Made by a program: the position numbers and the translations under genes. Below are positions 34,401 to 42,643 of a stretch of 64,000 bases of DNA, one piece after another. Positions within the stretch are counted from its first letter, which is position 1. Every line of letters starts with the position of its first letter. Origin of the DNA: a virus; IMG/VR virus record IMGVR_UViG_3300030685_000017, positions 60,608-124,607 of that record, one strand, 5' to 3'. Below the pieces are notes generated by a model. The model was not told the origin of the DNA. It saw only the letters and a list, made by a program, of their open reading frames with translations, and searched no databases.

Positions 34401-34643
34401 ACTGTACATAAATTTCAAGGATCTAGTGCTAAAGTAGTTATTATTGGTATTGATAGTTCAGCTTTCATGATGCTTTCACGAGAATTATTATACACCGCTA
34501 TTACTAGAGCAGAAGAAAAATGTATTCTAGTTGCACAAAATAGTGCTTTAAGATATGGTACTTCTAAAGAACAAGTTAATAAAAAACAGACTTATTTACA
34601 AGAGTGTTTAACTAATGCAACACGAAAAACATTAGATTGGTAA
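31398..34643 (+). CDS. recD2: RecD2-like helicase interrupted by an intein
   Basis: GTG start at 31398 (GAGGGG upstream; GTG 31389 is also in frame). N-terminal OB-like domain (ISGTITNIKYYKNNFGI), helix-hairpin-helix region (LVTAKGIGLATAENM, VYGVGWKKADRI), then a superfamily 1B motor. Walker A is GMAG-CGKTS but split by a 329-residue intein between the Gly and the Cys. IIVDEISMID (motif II), ILLGDHGQLESIGSG (III) and ITVHKFQGSSA with LLYTAITRAEEKC (V-VI) are complete. A 5'-3' DNA helicase for replication or recombination; inactive until the intein is spliced. Confidence 0.9.
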   Translation: MSNQINISGTITNIKYYKNNFGIIEVGITKVFSGQPYSSIVTFAGSMFDVKAGCSYRIKGNFSDNEKYGKQYKIISISDNFIFNETDIIGQKKFLLSVFTEGQVESLYRLANPFKALMDKDFTTLVTAKGIGLATAENMINKFYNHLDCAKIYVELEQYNLTDIMVAKLMDTYHSAELVISKVQNNPYILCQEVYGVGWKKADRIALDGGIVYNDKRRIETFIKMYLNNCGNNGYSWVSPEVLLQDIIENLGEEITDEEISSVIHDLDESKQLHISEDKTQIGLQKYFDLENDLAKEMIRIRDGKNEFQYDDWETDIKNLELKQDWEFNKEQHTAIETLIKNNLVLITGMAGCVDCDTEYFNGEVWKKISEYQKGEKILVYNDDDTSELVLPLEYIKNKTNSLFKFNSIHLNQCISYHHNFLYSKEEGEKLISTNILSIIDKQNQEGNFKGYIKTGFYTKEKGIPITDDQLIAFVIGMLSTDINNYTFLPKRYPTCFYITIGNIELAEYLKETLQRIDKKFIMYNYGETQNMSCFSYKNILKQYTFGNWSYKCNLHQLNVICDVIMRMNDVKYISSEKKIISFIKTVKCYSKINLDFIQYAFSATGHNATFMSAGIGDTVLILEVNNSPYIPFNRDCSLDKREILQEIQEVYATDGYEYCFRVPSEKLILRRNHKIFITGNCGKTSTVNAILTVLDGNYPFAQTALSGRAAAKMAEVTGEDGCTIHRLLGSDSNTFAYNSNNQLPYDIIIVDEISMIDSKLFLYLLRAIKTGSKVILLGDHGQLESIGSGNVAYDILHSTEIPTVILTEIYRQALSSAIITESRKIRNGVQIISKDYCGIESRGEKKDFIIDCYNDKTNTFYKIMQHFSKEYIKYDNPLDIQILSPVKTRGDASIYKLNIAVQQFIHPLNSKKEHFLTYFEGEPYTIQIGDKVINTKNNYKTNPPIFNGNIGIVEDIIKEDQIQEDGSKIHVDQVIIDFIGIGRVKLNKDAYSGLVLGYAITVHKFQGSSAKVVIIGIDSSAFMMLSRELLYTAITRAEEKCILVAQNSALRYGTSKEQVNKKQTYLQECLTNATRKTLDW
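32454..33440 (+). mobile_element. intein in the helicase P-loop
   Basis: 329 residues. Starts with Cys (CVDCDTEYFNGEVWKKISEY, block A) and ends EYCFRVPSEKLILRRNHKIF then ITGN, followed by Cys+1 of the extein (CGKTS). The terminal Asn is present; the penultimate residue is Gly rather than His. A homing endonuclease region is present (AFVIGMLSTD) but only one weak DOD motif is visible, so the endonuclease may be degenerate. Confidence 0.88.
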
Positions 34644-34644
34644 T

Positions 34645-34673
34645 TTGACAAATTATTAATTATATGATATAAT
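34645..34673 (+). promoter_or_regulatory. sigma-A-type promoter, CTTACAA class
   Basis: TTGACA, 17 bases, TATAAT, then GGT-CTTACAA. Consensus promoter for the nucleotide-metabolism unit. Confidence 0.9.
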
Positions 34674-34700
34674 GGTCTTACAACAAACGAAAGGAAAGTT

Positions 34701-35336
34701 ATGGCAAATTATTTAAACAAATATGTAGGCACTTATCGCGTGATTAGCGAATATAGTAAATCAACAAATAATTATCCAAGAGAACTTGATGGATCAATTA
34801 GTGATAATGATTTATATATAGTATGTAAATATCATTGTAAAATTTATGCTTTTGGTGGTTCTACATTATGTTTCTATTGTCCGTCTTTAAAACATGGTAG
34901 AAATTTATTACATAAATTACAAACTGATAATTTAATTAATTTAATTGAATCTATTGAAGAAACAGATAGTGAAGTAACTTTAAGTTTCTCTGATAAGAAT
35001 TTCCAAGCGTTATTTAATTATTTTAACCCAAGCAGTTATGGAGCTTCTATAAGACCGCATAGTATTAAAAATTTACCTACAGTAAAATATGAAATACCAG
35101 AAGAAGATAAGCAAATTTACAAAAATTTAATTGCTTCAAAAAATATATCACAAATAGAATTGGTTAGACTTTCTAAGGGTTTTATAAAAAGTATTTCAAC
35201 TAAAAAGAAACCTGAACAATGGTATAATGATAATATGAGATTACAAGGGATCTCTGGAATAAAATATATTCATTCTATGGGACTTTGGTTAAAATTTTTA
35301 GACTATATTAAAAAATTGGAGGTCAAGCGTGCATAA
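34701..35336 (+). CDS. conserved phage hypothetical protein
   Basis: 211 residues, AAAGGAAAG site. Starts LNKYVGTYRVISEYS and has a Cys/His-containing beta domain (CKYHCKIYAFGG, CFYCPSLKHGR), a pattern I associate with uncharacterised Clostridia phage proteins. The helical C-terminal half is basic. First gene after a promoter. Overlaps the next gene by 8 bases. Confidence 0.65.
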   Translation: MANYLNKYVGTYRVISEYSKSTNNYPRELDGSISDNDLYIVCKYHCKIYAFGGSTLCFYCPSLKHGRNLLHKLQTDNLINLIESIEETDSEVTLSFSDKNFQALFNYFNPSSYGASIRPHSIKNLPTVKYEIPEEDKQIYKNLIASKNISQIELVRLSKGFIKSISTKKKPEQWYNDNMRLQGISGIKYIHSMGLWLKFLDYIKKLEVKRA

Positions 35337-35940
35337 GAAGATTTTATATACCACTATAGTTTATATTATGACATTTAATTTATATTTACCTGTTAATGCT
35401 CAATCTACAATTTCTGGAAATGATATAAATTATACGGTACAAGAAGATAAAAATGAGAATTTTAAAAATGATATTATATCTTTAAACAGGGGTAACTATA
35501 CAAAAATTGAATATTTAAAACGTTATAAATTAATTATTAATAAATATAAAGATTTACAAGGAGTACCAAAAACTTTAGAAGAAACGTTTACCCCTTTACA
35601 AATAAAATACATGGAAAAATGTATTGAAACGGAAGCCTTTGAATGTAGTTTTGCGTCTAAAGTAAATCATGCTAATGTAATATTTAATAGACTGGATAAT
35701 CCAAAAATATTTTCTGATAATCCTATAAAAATAATTAAAAAGCCAAATCAGTTTAAATATGGACGTAATATAATTAGTGATGATACTGTACAAGCTTTAG
35801 AATATGCATTTTATTTTCCAGATACTACTTATGGTAGTACATTATTTGAATCTGGTGGAGACAATAAATTATCAAAATATGGAGATTCACAATTTACAGA
35901 TGATTCAAATACAACATATTATGTAATAAAAAAAGATTAA
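35329..35940 (+). CDS. secreted SleB-like cell wall hydrolase
   Basis: 203 residues, GTG start with TTGGAGG upstream. Signal peptide: HKK, a hydrophobic stretch (ILYTTIVYIMTFNLYLPV) and a probable cleavage after NAQ. The mature part has ECIETEAFECSF-like active-site Glu (CIETEAFE), HANVIFNRLDN, and NQFKYGR, the pattern of the SleB/CwlJ hydrolase family (lytic transglycosylase-like, cuts peptidoglycan). Encoded among early-type genes, not with the lysin, so it may modify the wall of the infected cell. A Sec signal is unusual for a lysis enzyme. Confidence 0.75.
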   Translation: MHKKILYTTIVYIMTFNLYLPVNAQSTISGNDINYTVQEDKNENFKNDIISLNRGNYTKIEYLKRYKLIINKYKDLQGVPKTLEETFTPLQIKYMEKCIETEAFECSFASKVNHANVIFNRLDNPKIFSDNPIKIIKKPNQFKYGRNIISDDTVQALEYAFYFPDTTYGSTLFESGGDNKLSKYGDSQFTDDSNTTYYVIKKD

Positions 35941-36000
35941 GATACTCATAAAATGAATATATTTTATTATAAAAGGAGAAAAAATGAGAGGATTAATAAT

Positions 36001-36588
36001 ATGAATAAGAAATTAATCATTGTTATAGGAAGAACAGGAACGGGTAAATCTACTTTATGTAGAGCTGTAGCAAATGTGAATCATATGAAGATATTAAAAT
36101 CGTATACCACAAGAAAACCAAGAGCTAATGAGATAGATGAATCTGATCATATTTTTATTTCAGAACAAGAAGTAGAACAATATAAGGATATAATGATAGC
36201 TTATACTGAACGTAACGGTTATTGTTCATTTACTACGAAAGATCAACTTTATGAAAATGATATTGTGATATTAAATCCTAGTGGATTTCTTGAAATATAT
36301 GACAATATTCTTAAATATAATTTACATATTGATTTAATACCAATTTATATTAGTACTCCATTATCTGTTATTAAAGAACGAATTAAAACACGTGGAGATA
36401 GTGAAAGTTGGAATGCAAACAAAGAAAAAGAAAACCAAGAATTTACAGATTTCGAAATTAATTATAGAGAACAAGTATACCATATATTAAATGATGATGA
36501 TATAACAACTGTTGCTATAAAATTTAATAATAGAATACAAAAAGCTTTAACAGATACACATTATAATTTATTCAAAGGAGATGCGTAA
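36001..36588 (+). CDS. guanylate-kinase-like P-loop kinase
   Basis: 195 residues from ATG 36001. Walker A IVIGRTGTGKSTL, then KSYTTRKPRANEID, the GMP-binding loop of guanylate kinases, and a lid region (RIKTRGDSESW). Probably phosphorylates a (deoxy)nucleoside monophosphate. In front of it a strong AAGGAG site leads a six-codon frame (MRGLII) whose TGA overlaps this ATG, which could couple translation. Confidence 0.8.
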   Translation: MNKKLIIVIGRTGTGKSTLCRAVANVNHMKILKSYTTRKPRANEIDESDHIFISEQEVEQYKDIMIAYTERNGYCSFTTKDQLYENDIVILNPSGFLEIYDNILKYNLHIDLIPIYISTPLSVIKERIKTRGDSESWNANKEKENQEFTDFEINYREQVYHILNDDDITTVAIKFNNRIQKALTDTHYNLFKGDA

Positions 36589-37001
36589 TGAGTAACAATT
36601 ATACAACAGTCTATTTGTCTGGACGTACTAAGGACATTGATCCTCAATTAAGTATGAAATGGAGAAAAGACATACAATTTCGATTAGAAGCCACGCATTT
36701 TAGATGTTTTATTCCTGATGAACATTATACTTATCAAAATCAAACTCCAACAGGAAAAGAGTGTATGCAATTATTTTTACATCAAGTAGAATTATGTGAT
36801 ATATTTATTGTAAATTTAAACGATACTGATATTTCTGTAGGAACGGGAATGGAAATTTCTTTGGCATATTATTTACATAAACCTATTATTGGATTTGCAG
36901 ATAATAATTCTTACCTTTGGATTAAAAATATGTGTGATGTGATTGTAAAGAACAAAGAAGAAGCAATTGAATATATATTACAACATTATTCATTTATTTA
37001 A
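36588..37001 (+). CDS. nucleoside 2-deoxyribosyltransferase-like protein
   Basis: 137 residues, one-base overlap with the kinase gene. TVYLSGRTKDID at the start, CDIFIVNLND and ISVGTGMEISLAYYLHKP with the catalytic-type Glu match the deoxyribosyltransferase/DUF4406 fold (Rossmann-like). It fits the neighbouring nucleotide salvage and synthesis genes. Confidence 0.75.
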   Translation: MSNNYTTVYLSGRTKDIDPQLSMKWRKDIQFRLEATHFRCFIPDEHYTYQNQTPTGKECMQLFLHQVELCDIFIVNLNDTDISVGTGMEISLAYYLHKPIIGFADNNSYLWIKNMCDVIVKNKEEAIEYILQHYSFI

Positions 37002-37025
37002 AATAAAACAAAGGAGAAATAGTTA

Positions 37026-40000
37026 ATGACAGTAGAACAATGGTTAGGAAAAGATAACATACTTGGTATTGATATTTGGCATAAGAAATATCAATACCAA
37101 GATGAAACATTTGAAGAATGGATTAATAGAATATCCGATGGAAATTCAGAAATAAAAGAACTTATTCTTCAAAAAAAATTCTTATTCGGTGGAAGGATTT
37201 TATCAAATAGAGGATTAGAAAAATTAGGAAAAAAGATTAGTTTAAGTAATTGCTATGTAATGTCACCTCCTGATGATAATATTGAATCAATATTTGATTG
37301 TGCTAAGAAACTTGCTAGAACATATTCCTACGGAGGTGGATGCGGTATCGATATTGGTAAACTTAGACCCAATGGATGTAAAGTAAATAATGCCGCAGAT
37401 AAAACAACCGGAGCAGTATCATTTATGGATTTATATTCAATGGTTACTGGATTAATAGGACAGTCTGGAAGACGCGGAGCTTTGATGATATCAATACCAT
37501 GCACTCATCCCGATTTGCTTGAGTTTATTGATGTAAAAACAGATCTAAATAGAGTAACCAAAGCTAATATATCTATAAGAATTACAAATGAATTTATGAA
37601 AGCAGTTAAGGATAAAAGACAATTTTTATTATATTTTGATATAGAATCTACTGGTGAACATATAGAAAAAAAAGTAAATGCATATGAAGTATTTCATAAA
37701 TTATGTGAAAATAACTGGAATTATGCAGAACCCGGTATGTTATTTTGGGATACAATAACTGGATATAACTTATTAAGTAATAATAAAGATTTTGAATATG
37801 CAGGTACTAATCCATGCGTAACAGGAGATACTCTTATATTAACAAATAAAGGATATTTTCAAATAAGAGATATAGTAGATAAGCCAACAACCATATGGAA
37901 CGGATATGAATGGTCGGATGTATACGTAAGAATTACTGGCACTAATCAAAAAATGCTTAAAATAACTTTATCTGATGGATCTGAATTAGACTGTACAAGA
38001 TATCATAAATTCATTTTATCAGATAACTCTAGAGTAGAAGCAAATAATTTAAATATAGGAGACAAATTAATAAAATGTATCTTCCCTATTATAGAAGGAG
38101 AAAATAATAGTTTAGAAAAAATAGCATATACTCAAGGATTTTTTATGGGGGATGGATCTTCTGAAAGTAATAGAAAAAGATTATCAATTAAATTAATCGG
38201 AGAAAAAAGAAAAGTAATTGATAGATTAATATATTCAAATAATAACTATTGTCCTTCTTTTGATGGTGATTTTTTAACACTAGAATATAACAAACAAGCC
38301 TTTAATAAAGAATTTGTTCCAGACGCCAAATATAATATTAGGACAAGGCTAAATTGGTTAGCTGGCTATATTGATTCAGATGGAACACTACAATCCAAAG
38401 ATGGAAGTATTAGTATAAGTTCGATTAATAAATCTATTTTGTTAAAAGTAAAATATTTACTTAACACCATAGGATGTAATGGTACAATAAGTATGATGTA
38501 TCCAGAACAAATTAAAGAAATGCCTAAGAATGATGGAACAGAAAATACAATAGAATGTCTTTGTCAAACATCATATCGTTTATTAATAAGTTGTTATAAT
38601 ATAAAGCGGCTTGTTGATTTAGGACTTAGTTTAACAAGAGTACCCATGATTGCAAATCCTGACAGAGATGCATCCAGATATATATATGTAAAGGACATAA
38701 AAGAAATAGAAGATTGTGAAACCGTATATTGTTTTAATGAACCAAAAAATCACTCTGGAATCTTTAATGGAGTTATAACTGCGCAGTGCGCCGAAGAACC
38801 CTTACCCGCGGGTGGAAGCTGTTTATTGGGCAGTATTAACCTATCCGCATTTGTAAAAAATGATTCATTTGATTTTGGTGATTTTAGTAATACTGTATCA
38901 ACAGCTGTAATTGCATTGAATGAAGTACTCGATGAAGGATTACTTTTACATCCCTTACAAGAACAACGTGACACCGTAAGAGATTGGAGACAAATCGGTT
39001 TAGGTATTATGGGATTAGCAGATATGTTAATCAAACTTAAATTGACTTATGGATCAAAAGAATCTATTGAATTATGCGATAATATTGGAAAATGTTTAAC
39101 TAATAAAGCTATTATACAATCTGCATATTTAGCTAAAGTAAACAAAACTACGTATCCAAAATATAATCCTTTAATTGTAGAAACAGAATTTTTTAACACC
39201 AATATAACAAATACTGATGATCGTGAATTAGTAAAAAAATATGGGTTAATGAATTCACAATTATTAACTATTGCACCGACTGGTACACTTTCTACAATGC
39301 TTGGAATTTCAGGTGGAATAGAACCGATTTATGCAAATTTCTATACACGTAAAACGGAATCACTTCATGGTCATGATGAATATTATAAAGTTTATACTCC
39401 AATTGTAGAACGATATATGCAAGATAATAAAATAAAAGACGATAAAGATTTACCTAAATTTTTTATTACTTCTCAAGAATTAGATTTCTATGATAGAATA
39501 AAAATGCAAGAAGTATGGCAAAAGCATATTGATGCTTCTATTTCATCCACTATTAATTTATCACATGATGCTACGGTTGAAGAAGTAGAAAAATTATATA
39601 TATATGCTTGGCAACATAATTTAAAAGGGGTTACAGTATATAGAGATGGTTGTAAACGTAGTGGTATTCTTACAACTACTGAAATTAAATCTGACACATC
39701 GTCTACTTCTATACAAAAATCAGAACCAATTCCTCGTGGTATGATTATAAAGGCTGATGATAATTGTATTGGACGTAAACGTACATTACAAACTGGTTGT
39801 GGAAGTCTACATGTTGAAGCATTCTTTGATCCTACAACTGGAGAACTACTTGAAACATATTTCAGCAAAGGGAGTTCAGGGGGTTGTGGAAATTTTATGG
39901 TAGGTCTATCTCGTATGATTTCTTTATCAGCTAGAGGAGGAGTAGATATATATTCTATTGTTGATCAACTTAATTCTAGTGGTTCATGCCCATCGTACGC

Positions 40001-40271
40001 TGTAAGAAGTGCTACAAAACATGATACAAGTAAAGGCTCTTGTTGTCCAGTCGCGATTGGTAATGTGTTATTAGAAATGTATGAAGAAGTACATAATGAT
40101 ATATTTGAAGAAGATGAAGAAAACGAAGAAGAACATCTTATAATCACAACATCCCTTAAAATTACTCCTAAACAATTAGATAAAAATAACTGTCCTCAAT
40201 GCGGAGAATCTTTAATATTCGAGGGTGGATGTATAATTTGTAAAAATTGTGGATGGTCGAAATGTGAATAA
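37026..40271 (+). CDS. nrdJ: class II (cobalamin-dependent) ribonucleotide reductase with intein
   Basis: 1081 residues including a 324-residue intein. Reduces ribonucleotides to deoxyribonucleotides. SNCYVMSPPDD, YGGGCGIDIGKLRP and TNP-CAEEPLPAGGSC give the active-site cysteines; TIAPTGTLSTMLGISGGIEP is the phosphate-binding loop; C-terminal NCPQCGESLIFEGGC, CKNCGWSKC zinc/redox tail is typical of class II. No small subunit or activase gene nearby, consistent with class II. The intein sits exactly before the thiyl-radical Cys. AAAGGAG site. Confidence 0.9.
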   Translation: MTVEQWLGKDNILGIDIWHKKYQYQDETFEEWINRISDGNSEIKELILQKKFLFGGRILSNRGLEKLGKKISLSNCYVMSPPDDNIESIFDCAKKLARTYSYGGGCGIDIGKLRPNGCKVNNAADKTTGAVSFMDLYSMVTGLIGQSGRRGALMISIPCTHPDLLEFIDVKTDLNRVTKANISIRITNEFMKAVKDKRQFLLYFDIESTGEHIEKKVNAYEVFHKLCENNWNYAEPGMLFWDTITGYNLLSNNKDFEYAGTNPCVTGDTLILTNKGYFQIRDIVDKPTTIWNGYEWSDVYVRITGTNQKMLKITLSDGSELDCTRYHKFILSDNSRVEANNLNIGDKLIKCIFPIIEGENNSLEKIAYTQGFFMGDGSSESNRKRLSIKLIGEKRKVIDRLIYSNNNYCPSFDGDFLTLEYNKQAFNKEFVPDAKYNIRTRLNWLAGYIDSDGTLQSKDGSISISSINKSILLKVKYLLNTIGCNGTISMMYPEQIKEMPKNDGTENTIECLCQTSYRLLISCYNIKRLVDLGLSLTRVPMIANPDRDASRYIYVKDIKEIEDCETVYCFNEPKNHSGIFNGVITAQCAEEPLPAGGSCLLGSINLSAFVKNDSFDFGDFSNTVSTAVIALNEVLDEGLLLHPLQEQRDTVRDWRQIGLGIMGLADMLIKLKLTYGSKESIELCDNIGKCLTNKAIIQSAYLAKVNKTTYPKYNPLIVETEFFNTNITNTDDRELVKKYGLMNSQLLTIAPTGTLSTMLGISGGIEPIYANFYTRKTESLHGHDEYYKVYTPIVERYMQDNKIKDDKDLPKFFITSQELDFYDRIKMQEVWQKHIDASISSTINLSHDATVEEVEKLYIYAWQHNLKGVTVYRDGCKRSGILTTTEIKSDTSSTSIQKSEPIPRGMIIKADDNCIGRKRTLQTGCGSLHVEAFFDPTTGELLETYFSKGSSGGCGNFMVGLSRMISLSARGGVDIYSIVDQLNSSGSCPSYAVRSATKHDTSKGSCCPVAIGNVLLEMYEEVHNDIFEEDEENEEEHLIITTSLKITPKQLDKNNCPQCGESLIFEGGCIICKNCGWSKCE
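37815..38786 (+). mobile_element. intein with LAGLIDADG endonuclease in ribonucleotide reductase
   Basis: 324 residues from Cys1 (CVTGDTLILTNKGYF) to a terminal Gln (IFNGVITAQ) followed by Cys+1 of the host enzyme (CAEEP). A Gln instead of the usual Asn at the end is rare but known in some ribonucleotide reductase inteins. Two DOD motifs (TQGFFMGDGSSES and LAGYIDSDGTL) with their Asp residues suggest an active homing endonuclease. Splicing is needed for an active reductase. Confidence 0.92.
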
Positions 40272-40318
40272 GATATATTTAATTCCTATTGTAATAAATA
40301 AAAACGCTTTACAAAATT

Positions 40319-40347
40319 TTGCTGGTCATAGTCAATATGATCAGCAA
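40319..40347 (+). other. 12-bp hairpin before dUTPase gene
   Basis: TTGCTGGTCATA pairs with TATGATCAGCAA (one G-U) around GTCAA. It lies 48 bases after the reductase stop and 44 before the dUTPase start. No T run follows. Possible attenuator or processing site. Confidence 0.5.
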
Positions 40348-40390
40348 AAAGATAAAGAAAAAAGATATAATAATAAGGAGATTTTTAATA

Positions 40391-40903
40391 ATGATAGAAA
40401 TAAATTTTGCAAAAGTTCATCCAGATGCAATTATTCCATCTAAAGATAAAGAAAATGCAGGATATGATATTTATGCTAGATTTGATAATGAACGGATATT
40501 AATCTACCCCGGAGATACAATTATGATCCCATGCGGTATAGCGAGTTCGTTCAGTGATGGATATGTAATGATATTAAAAGAACGTGGATCAACTGGTACT
40601 AAAGGAATTGGTCAAAGATCTGGTGTAATAGATTCTGGTTATCGTAACGAATGGCTTTGTCCTATTACTAATCATAATCATTTTAAAATACTAGTAATAT
40701 CTAAATTACCTGAACAAGAATATTATACTAAATATCAAGATATTACTCCAGAAGAAATAATTTTTTATCCATATACAAAAGCGATATGTCAAGCACTATT
40801 ACTCTCTGTTCCAGATACGGAAGTTACAGAATTATCCTATGAAGAATTACAAAAAATACCCTCAAAAAGACAAGGTGGAAAACTAGGTTCTACAGGAAAA
40901 TAA
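40391..40903 (+). CDS. dut: dUTPase
   Basis: 170 residues from ATG 40391 (AAGGAG upstream; an in-frame ATG at 40319 lies in the hairpin). All five trimeric dUTPase motifs are visible: AGYDIYA, RGSTGTKG, GVIDSGYRNEW, a shortened fourth, and KRQGGKLGSTGK. Hydrolyses dUTP to dUMP, feeding the ThyX-like enzyme and keeping uracil out of DNA. Last plus-strand gene before the terminator. Confidence 0.93.
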   Translation: MIEINFAKVHPDAIIPSKDKENAGYDIYARFDNERILIYPGDTIMIPCGIASSFSDGYVMILKERGSTGTKGIGQRSGVIDSGYRNEWLCPITNHNHFKILVISKLPEQEYYTKYQDITPEEIIFYPYTKAICQALLLSVPDTEVTELSYEELQKIPSKRQGGKLGSTGK

Positions 40904-40920
40904 GGCTCTAAAAAGTAAAA

Positions 40921-40954
40921 AAAGGGAAATTACACGTTAATGTAATTTCCCTTT
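40921..40954. terminator. bidirectional terminator between convergent operons
   Basis: AAAGGGAAATTACA pairs perfectly with TGTAATTTCCCTTT around CGTTAA (14 bp), with A residues on one side and T-rich sequence on the other. It stands between the dUTPase gene (plus) and the last minus-strand gene, so it serves both. Confidence 0.9.
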
Positions 40955-40958
40955 AAAT

Positions 40959-41393
40959 TTATCTTATTTCCATTGAGTTTATCAATGGAATCACCCTTTC
41001 TTTTATGAGGTGATCACCATCTTTTGCTAAATAGATTTCTGCCATTGAATTGAAAGTTTCATACTGCTCTTTACTAATATAATTTTGTTCTTTAATTTTA
41101 TCATAAAAAGAATTTAATAAAAAACCATACAGAACCACTGTATTGGCTTTTTCTTCCTCTCTCATACTATCTATTGTGTGACTGATATCATTTAATGTCT
41201 TGTATTGTAATTCATCATGATTTTCTAAACGTCTTATACGATGCTCGATAGCATCTGCATTAGTCTTGATATTAAAACGCTTTTTATAGAAGTCTATGAA
41301 CGAAATAACGTCCTTAATTAAACTTATTAATATAAATACCCCTATGATAATTTCGATCAAATTTAAGCTCTTAAACCCATCTAAAAAGTCCAT
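40959..41393 (-). CDS. membrane protein in lysis module
   Basis: 144 residues: one N-terminal hydrophobic segment (IIIGVFILISLIKDVISF) and a long charged helical, probably coiled-coil, region. Placed directly after the lysin gene in the minus-strand lysis cassette, so a holin- or spanin-like accessory role is possible. Not certain. Confidence 0.6.
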   Translation of the reverse strand: MDFLDGFKSLNLIEIIIGVFILISLIKDVISFIDFYKKRFNIKTNADAIEHRIRRLENHDELQYKTLNDISHTIDSMREEEKANTVVLYGFLLNSFYDKIKEQNYISKEQYETFNSMAEIYLAKDGDHLIKERVIPLINSMEIR

Positions 41394-41461
41394 TGTATTC
41401 TACCTCAATGTTGTTATATTATAATCTATGGGTATAGACTTTTATCTATACCCCGTTAATA

Positions 41462-42235
41462 TTAAGCAGTTACTTTATTTCTTTTTCCAGCTAAAATTTC
41501 ATCATGACCATTAGTAATATAATGCTGATAATATTTAACCATATCCGCTCCAAATTTAGTTGCTAAATCTGGATTATTCTTTTTATATACAACTGGATTA
41601 AAAGTAGAAATAGCTTGTCGAGACTCTTTCATACCATTATTAATAAAATGATTAAATAATGCAGATGATGTACCAAGTACTGATAAATCTGAAAATTTAT
41701 TAGAATAAAATGTAGGATCAAATACCAAAGAATAGTTTAAACCATTAGACATATAAGAACCCATTGTAATAGTTACGGTTCCAGAAACAGGAGTATCAAA
41801 TAATTTCTTTTCTGCTATGCGCCTTTTAGTTAATCCCAGAACTTTTACTCCACCATCATGATCATAGTTAAGAATATTAGCAGAAATAGCCGAAATAGGT
41901 TTACTTCCTTTTCCCACAAGACTATCAATAGATCCAATATTATATGCAAAATCTACTAAAGCATCTAATTGATTCTGATTAAAATTATATTTTGCATCAT
42001 ATTTATTTACTAATGGAACATATTTTGTATTTACTACTTTAACAAAATCTTTATTTGCTTGATCTTGAGTTATTTTAAGACCAGCCTTTACATTATATCC
42101 AATAATACTAGCAACTGCATTAGTCATTCCATATCCAATAGTCCAAATTCCACCACTATCTCTATAAACGTCTAATTCACAACCTTCAAAACTTTTAATC
42201 AAATTAATACCATTCTGACTAATTGTCTTACTCAT
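41462..42235 (-). CDS. endolysin, GH24 lysozyme with C-terminal repeat domain
   Basis: 257 residues. N-terminal T4-type lysozyme: IKSFEGCELDVYRDSGGIWT contains the catalytic Glu, Asp (nine residues later) and Thr (six further), the T4 triad spacing, followed by IGYG. NQLDALVDFAYNIGS is the second family block. The C-terminal 80 residues have two related units with F/Y-x-x-x-x-P-D-L-x-x-x-F/L and G-x-x-E-x-R-type ends (NNGMKESRQ; TNGHDEILAGKR), a wall-binding repeat type seen in gut Clostridia. AGGAGATA site. Confidence 0.9.
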   Translation of the reverse strand: MSKTISQNGINLIKSFEGCELDVYRDSGGIWTIGYGMTNAVASIIGYNVKAGLKITQDQANKDFVKVVNTKYVPLVNKYDAKYNFNQNQLDALVDFAYNIGSIDSLVGKGSKPISAISANILNYDHDGGVKVLGLTKRRIAEKKLFDTPVSGTVTITMGSYMSNGLNYSLVFDPTFYSNKFSDLSVLGTSSALFNHFINNGMKESRQAISTFNPVVYKKNNPDLATKFGADMVKYYQHYITNGHDEILAGKRNKVTA

Positions 42236-42249
42236 TTTATCTTATCTCC

Positions 42250-42624
42250 TTATTTAGAAACTGTATTAACTGCTACAGTAGTCTCTTTACTCTTTTTAAT
42301 AATTTGTTCAATCTTTGCACTTACATAAACAGAAAAATTACCATAAAGTTTAGCAATATATTTTTCTCCGTTTTCACCTATAAGTTGTTTTACTATCTCA
42401 ATAGCTTTTTCTTTAGCGGCATCCTGAGCGGCTTGATCAAATTTCCCATCTTTTTTAAGAGCATCCACATAAGTTTGAGCCACAGCTCCTACCGCTGTTT
42501 CAATTGCTTCAATAATTATTTTAAGATTTGCGTCTTTAATATAAGAGTTGATTGCTACTGCAAAGATACTAAGAATACCAATACCACTACCAGTTATAAT
42601 TACATACATAATATTTTGAAACAT
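42250..42624 (-). CDS. LLH-family holin
   Basis: 124 residues with one N-terminal transmembrane segment (IMYVIITGSGIGILSIFAVA) and an amphipathic C-terminal region (EAIETAVGAVAQTYVDALKK, ..AIEIVKQLIGENGEKYI). Matches the layout of LLH-type phage holins, which form the membrane lesion before lysin action. It directly precedes the lysin gene. Confidence 0.75.
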   Translation of the reverse strand: MFQNIMYVIITGSGIGILSIFAVAINSYIKDANLKIIIEAIETAVGAVAQTYVDALKKDGKFDQAAQDAAKEKAIEIVKQLIGENGEKYIAKLYGNFSVYVSAKIEQIIKKSKETTVAVNTVSK

Positions 42625-42643
42625 TTTATTTCTCCTTTGTTCA

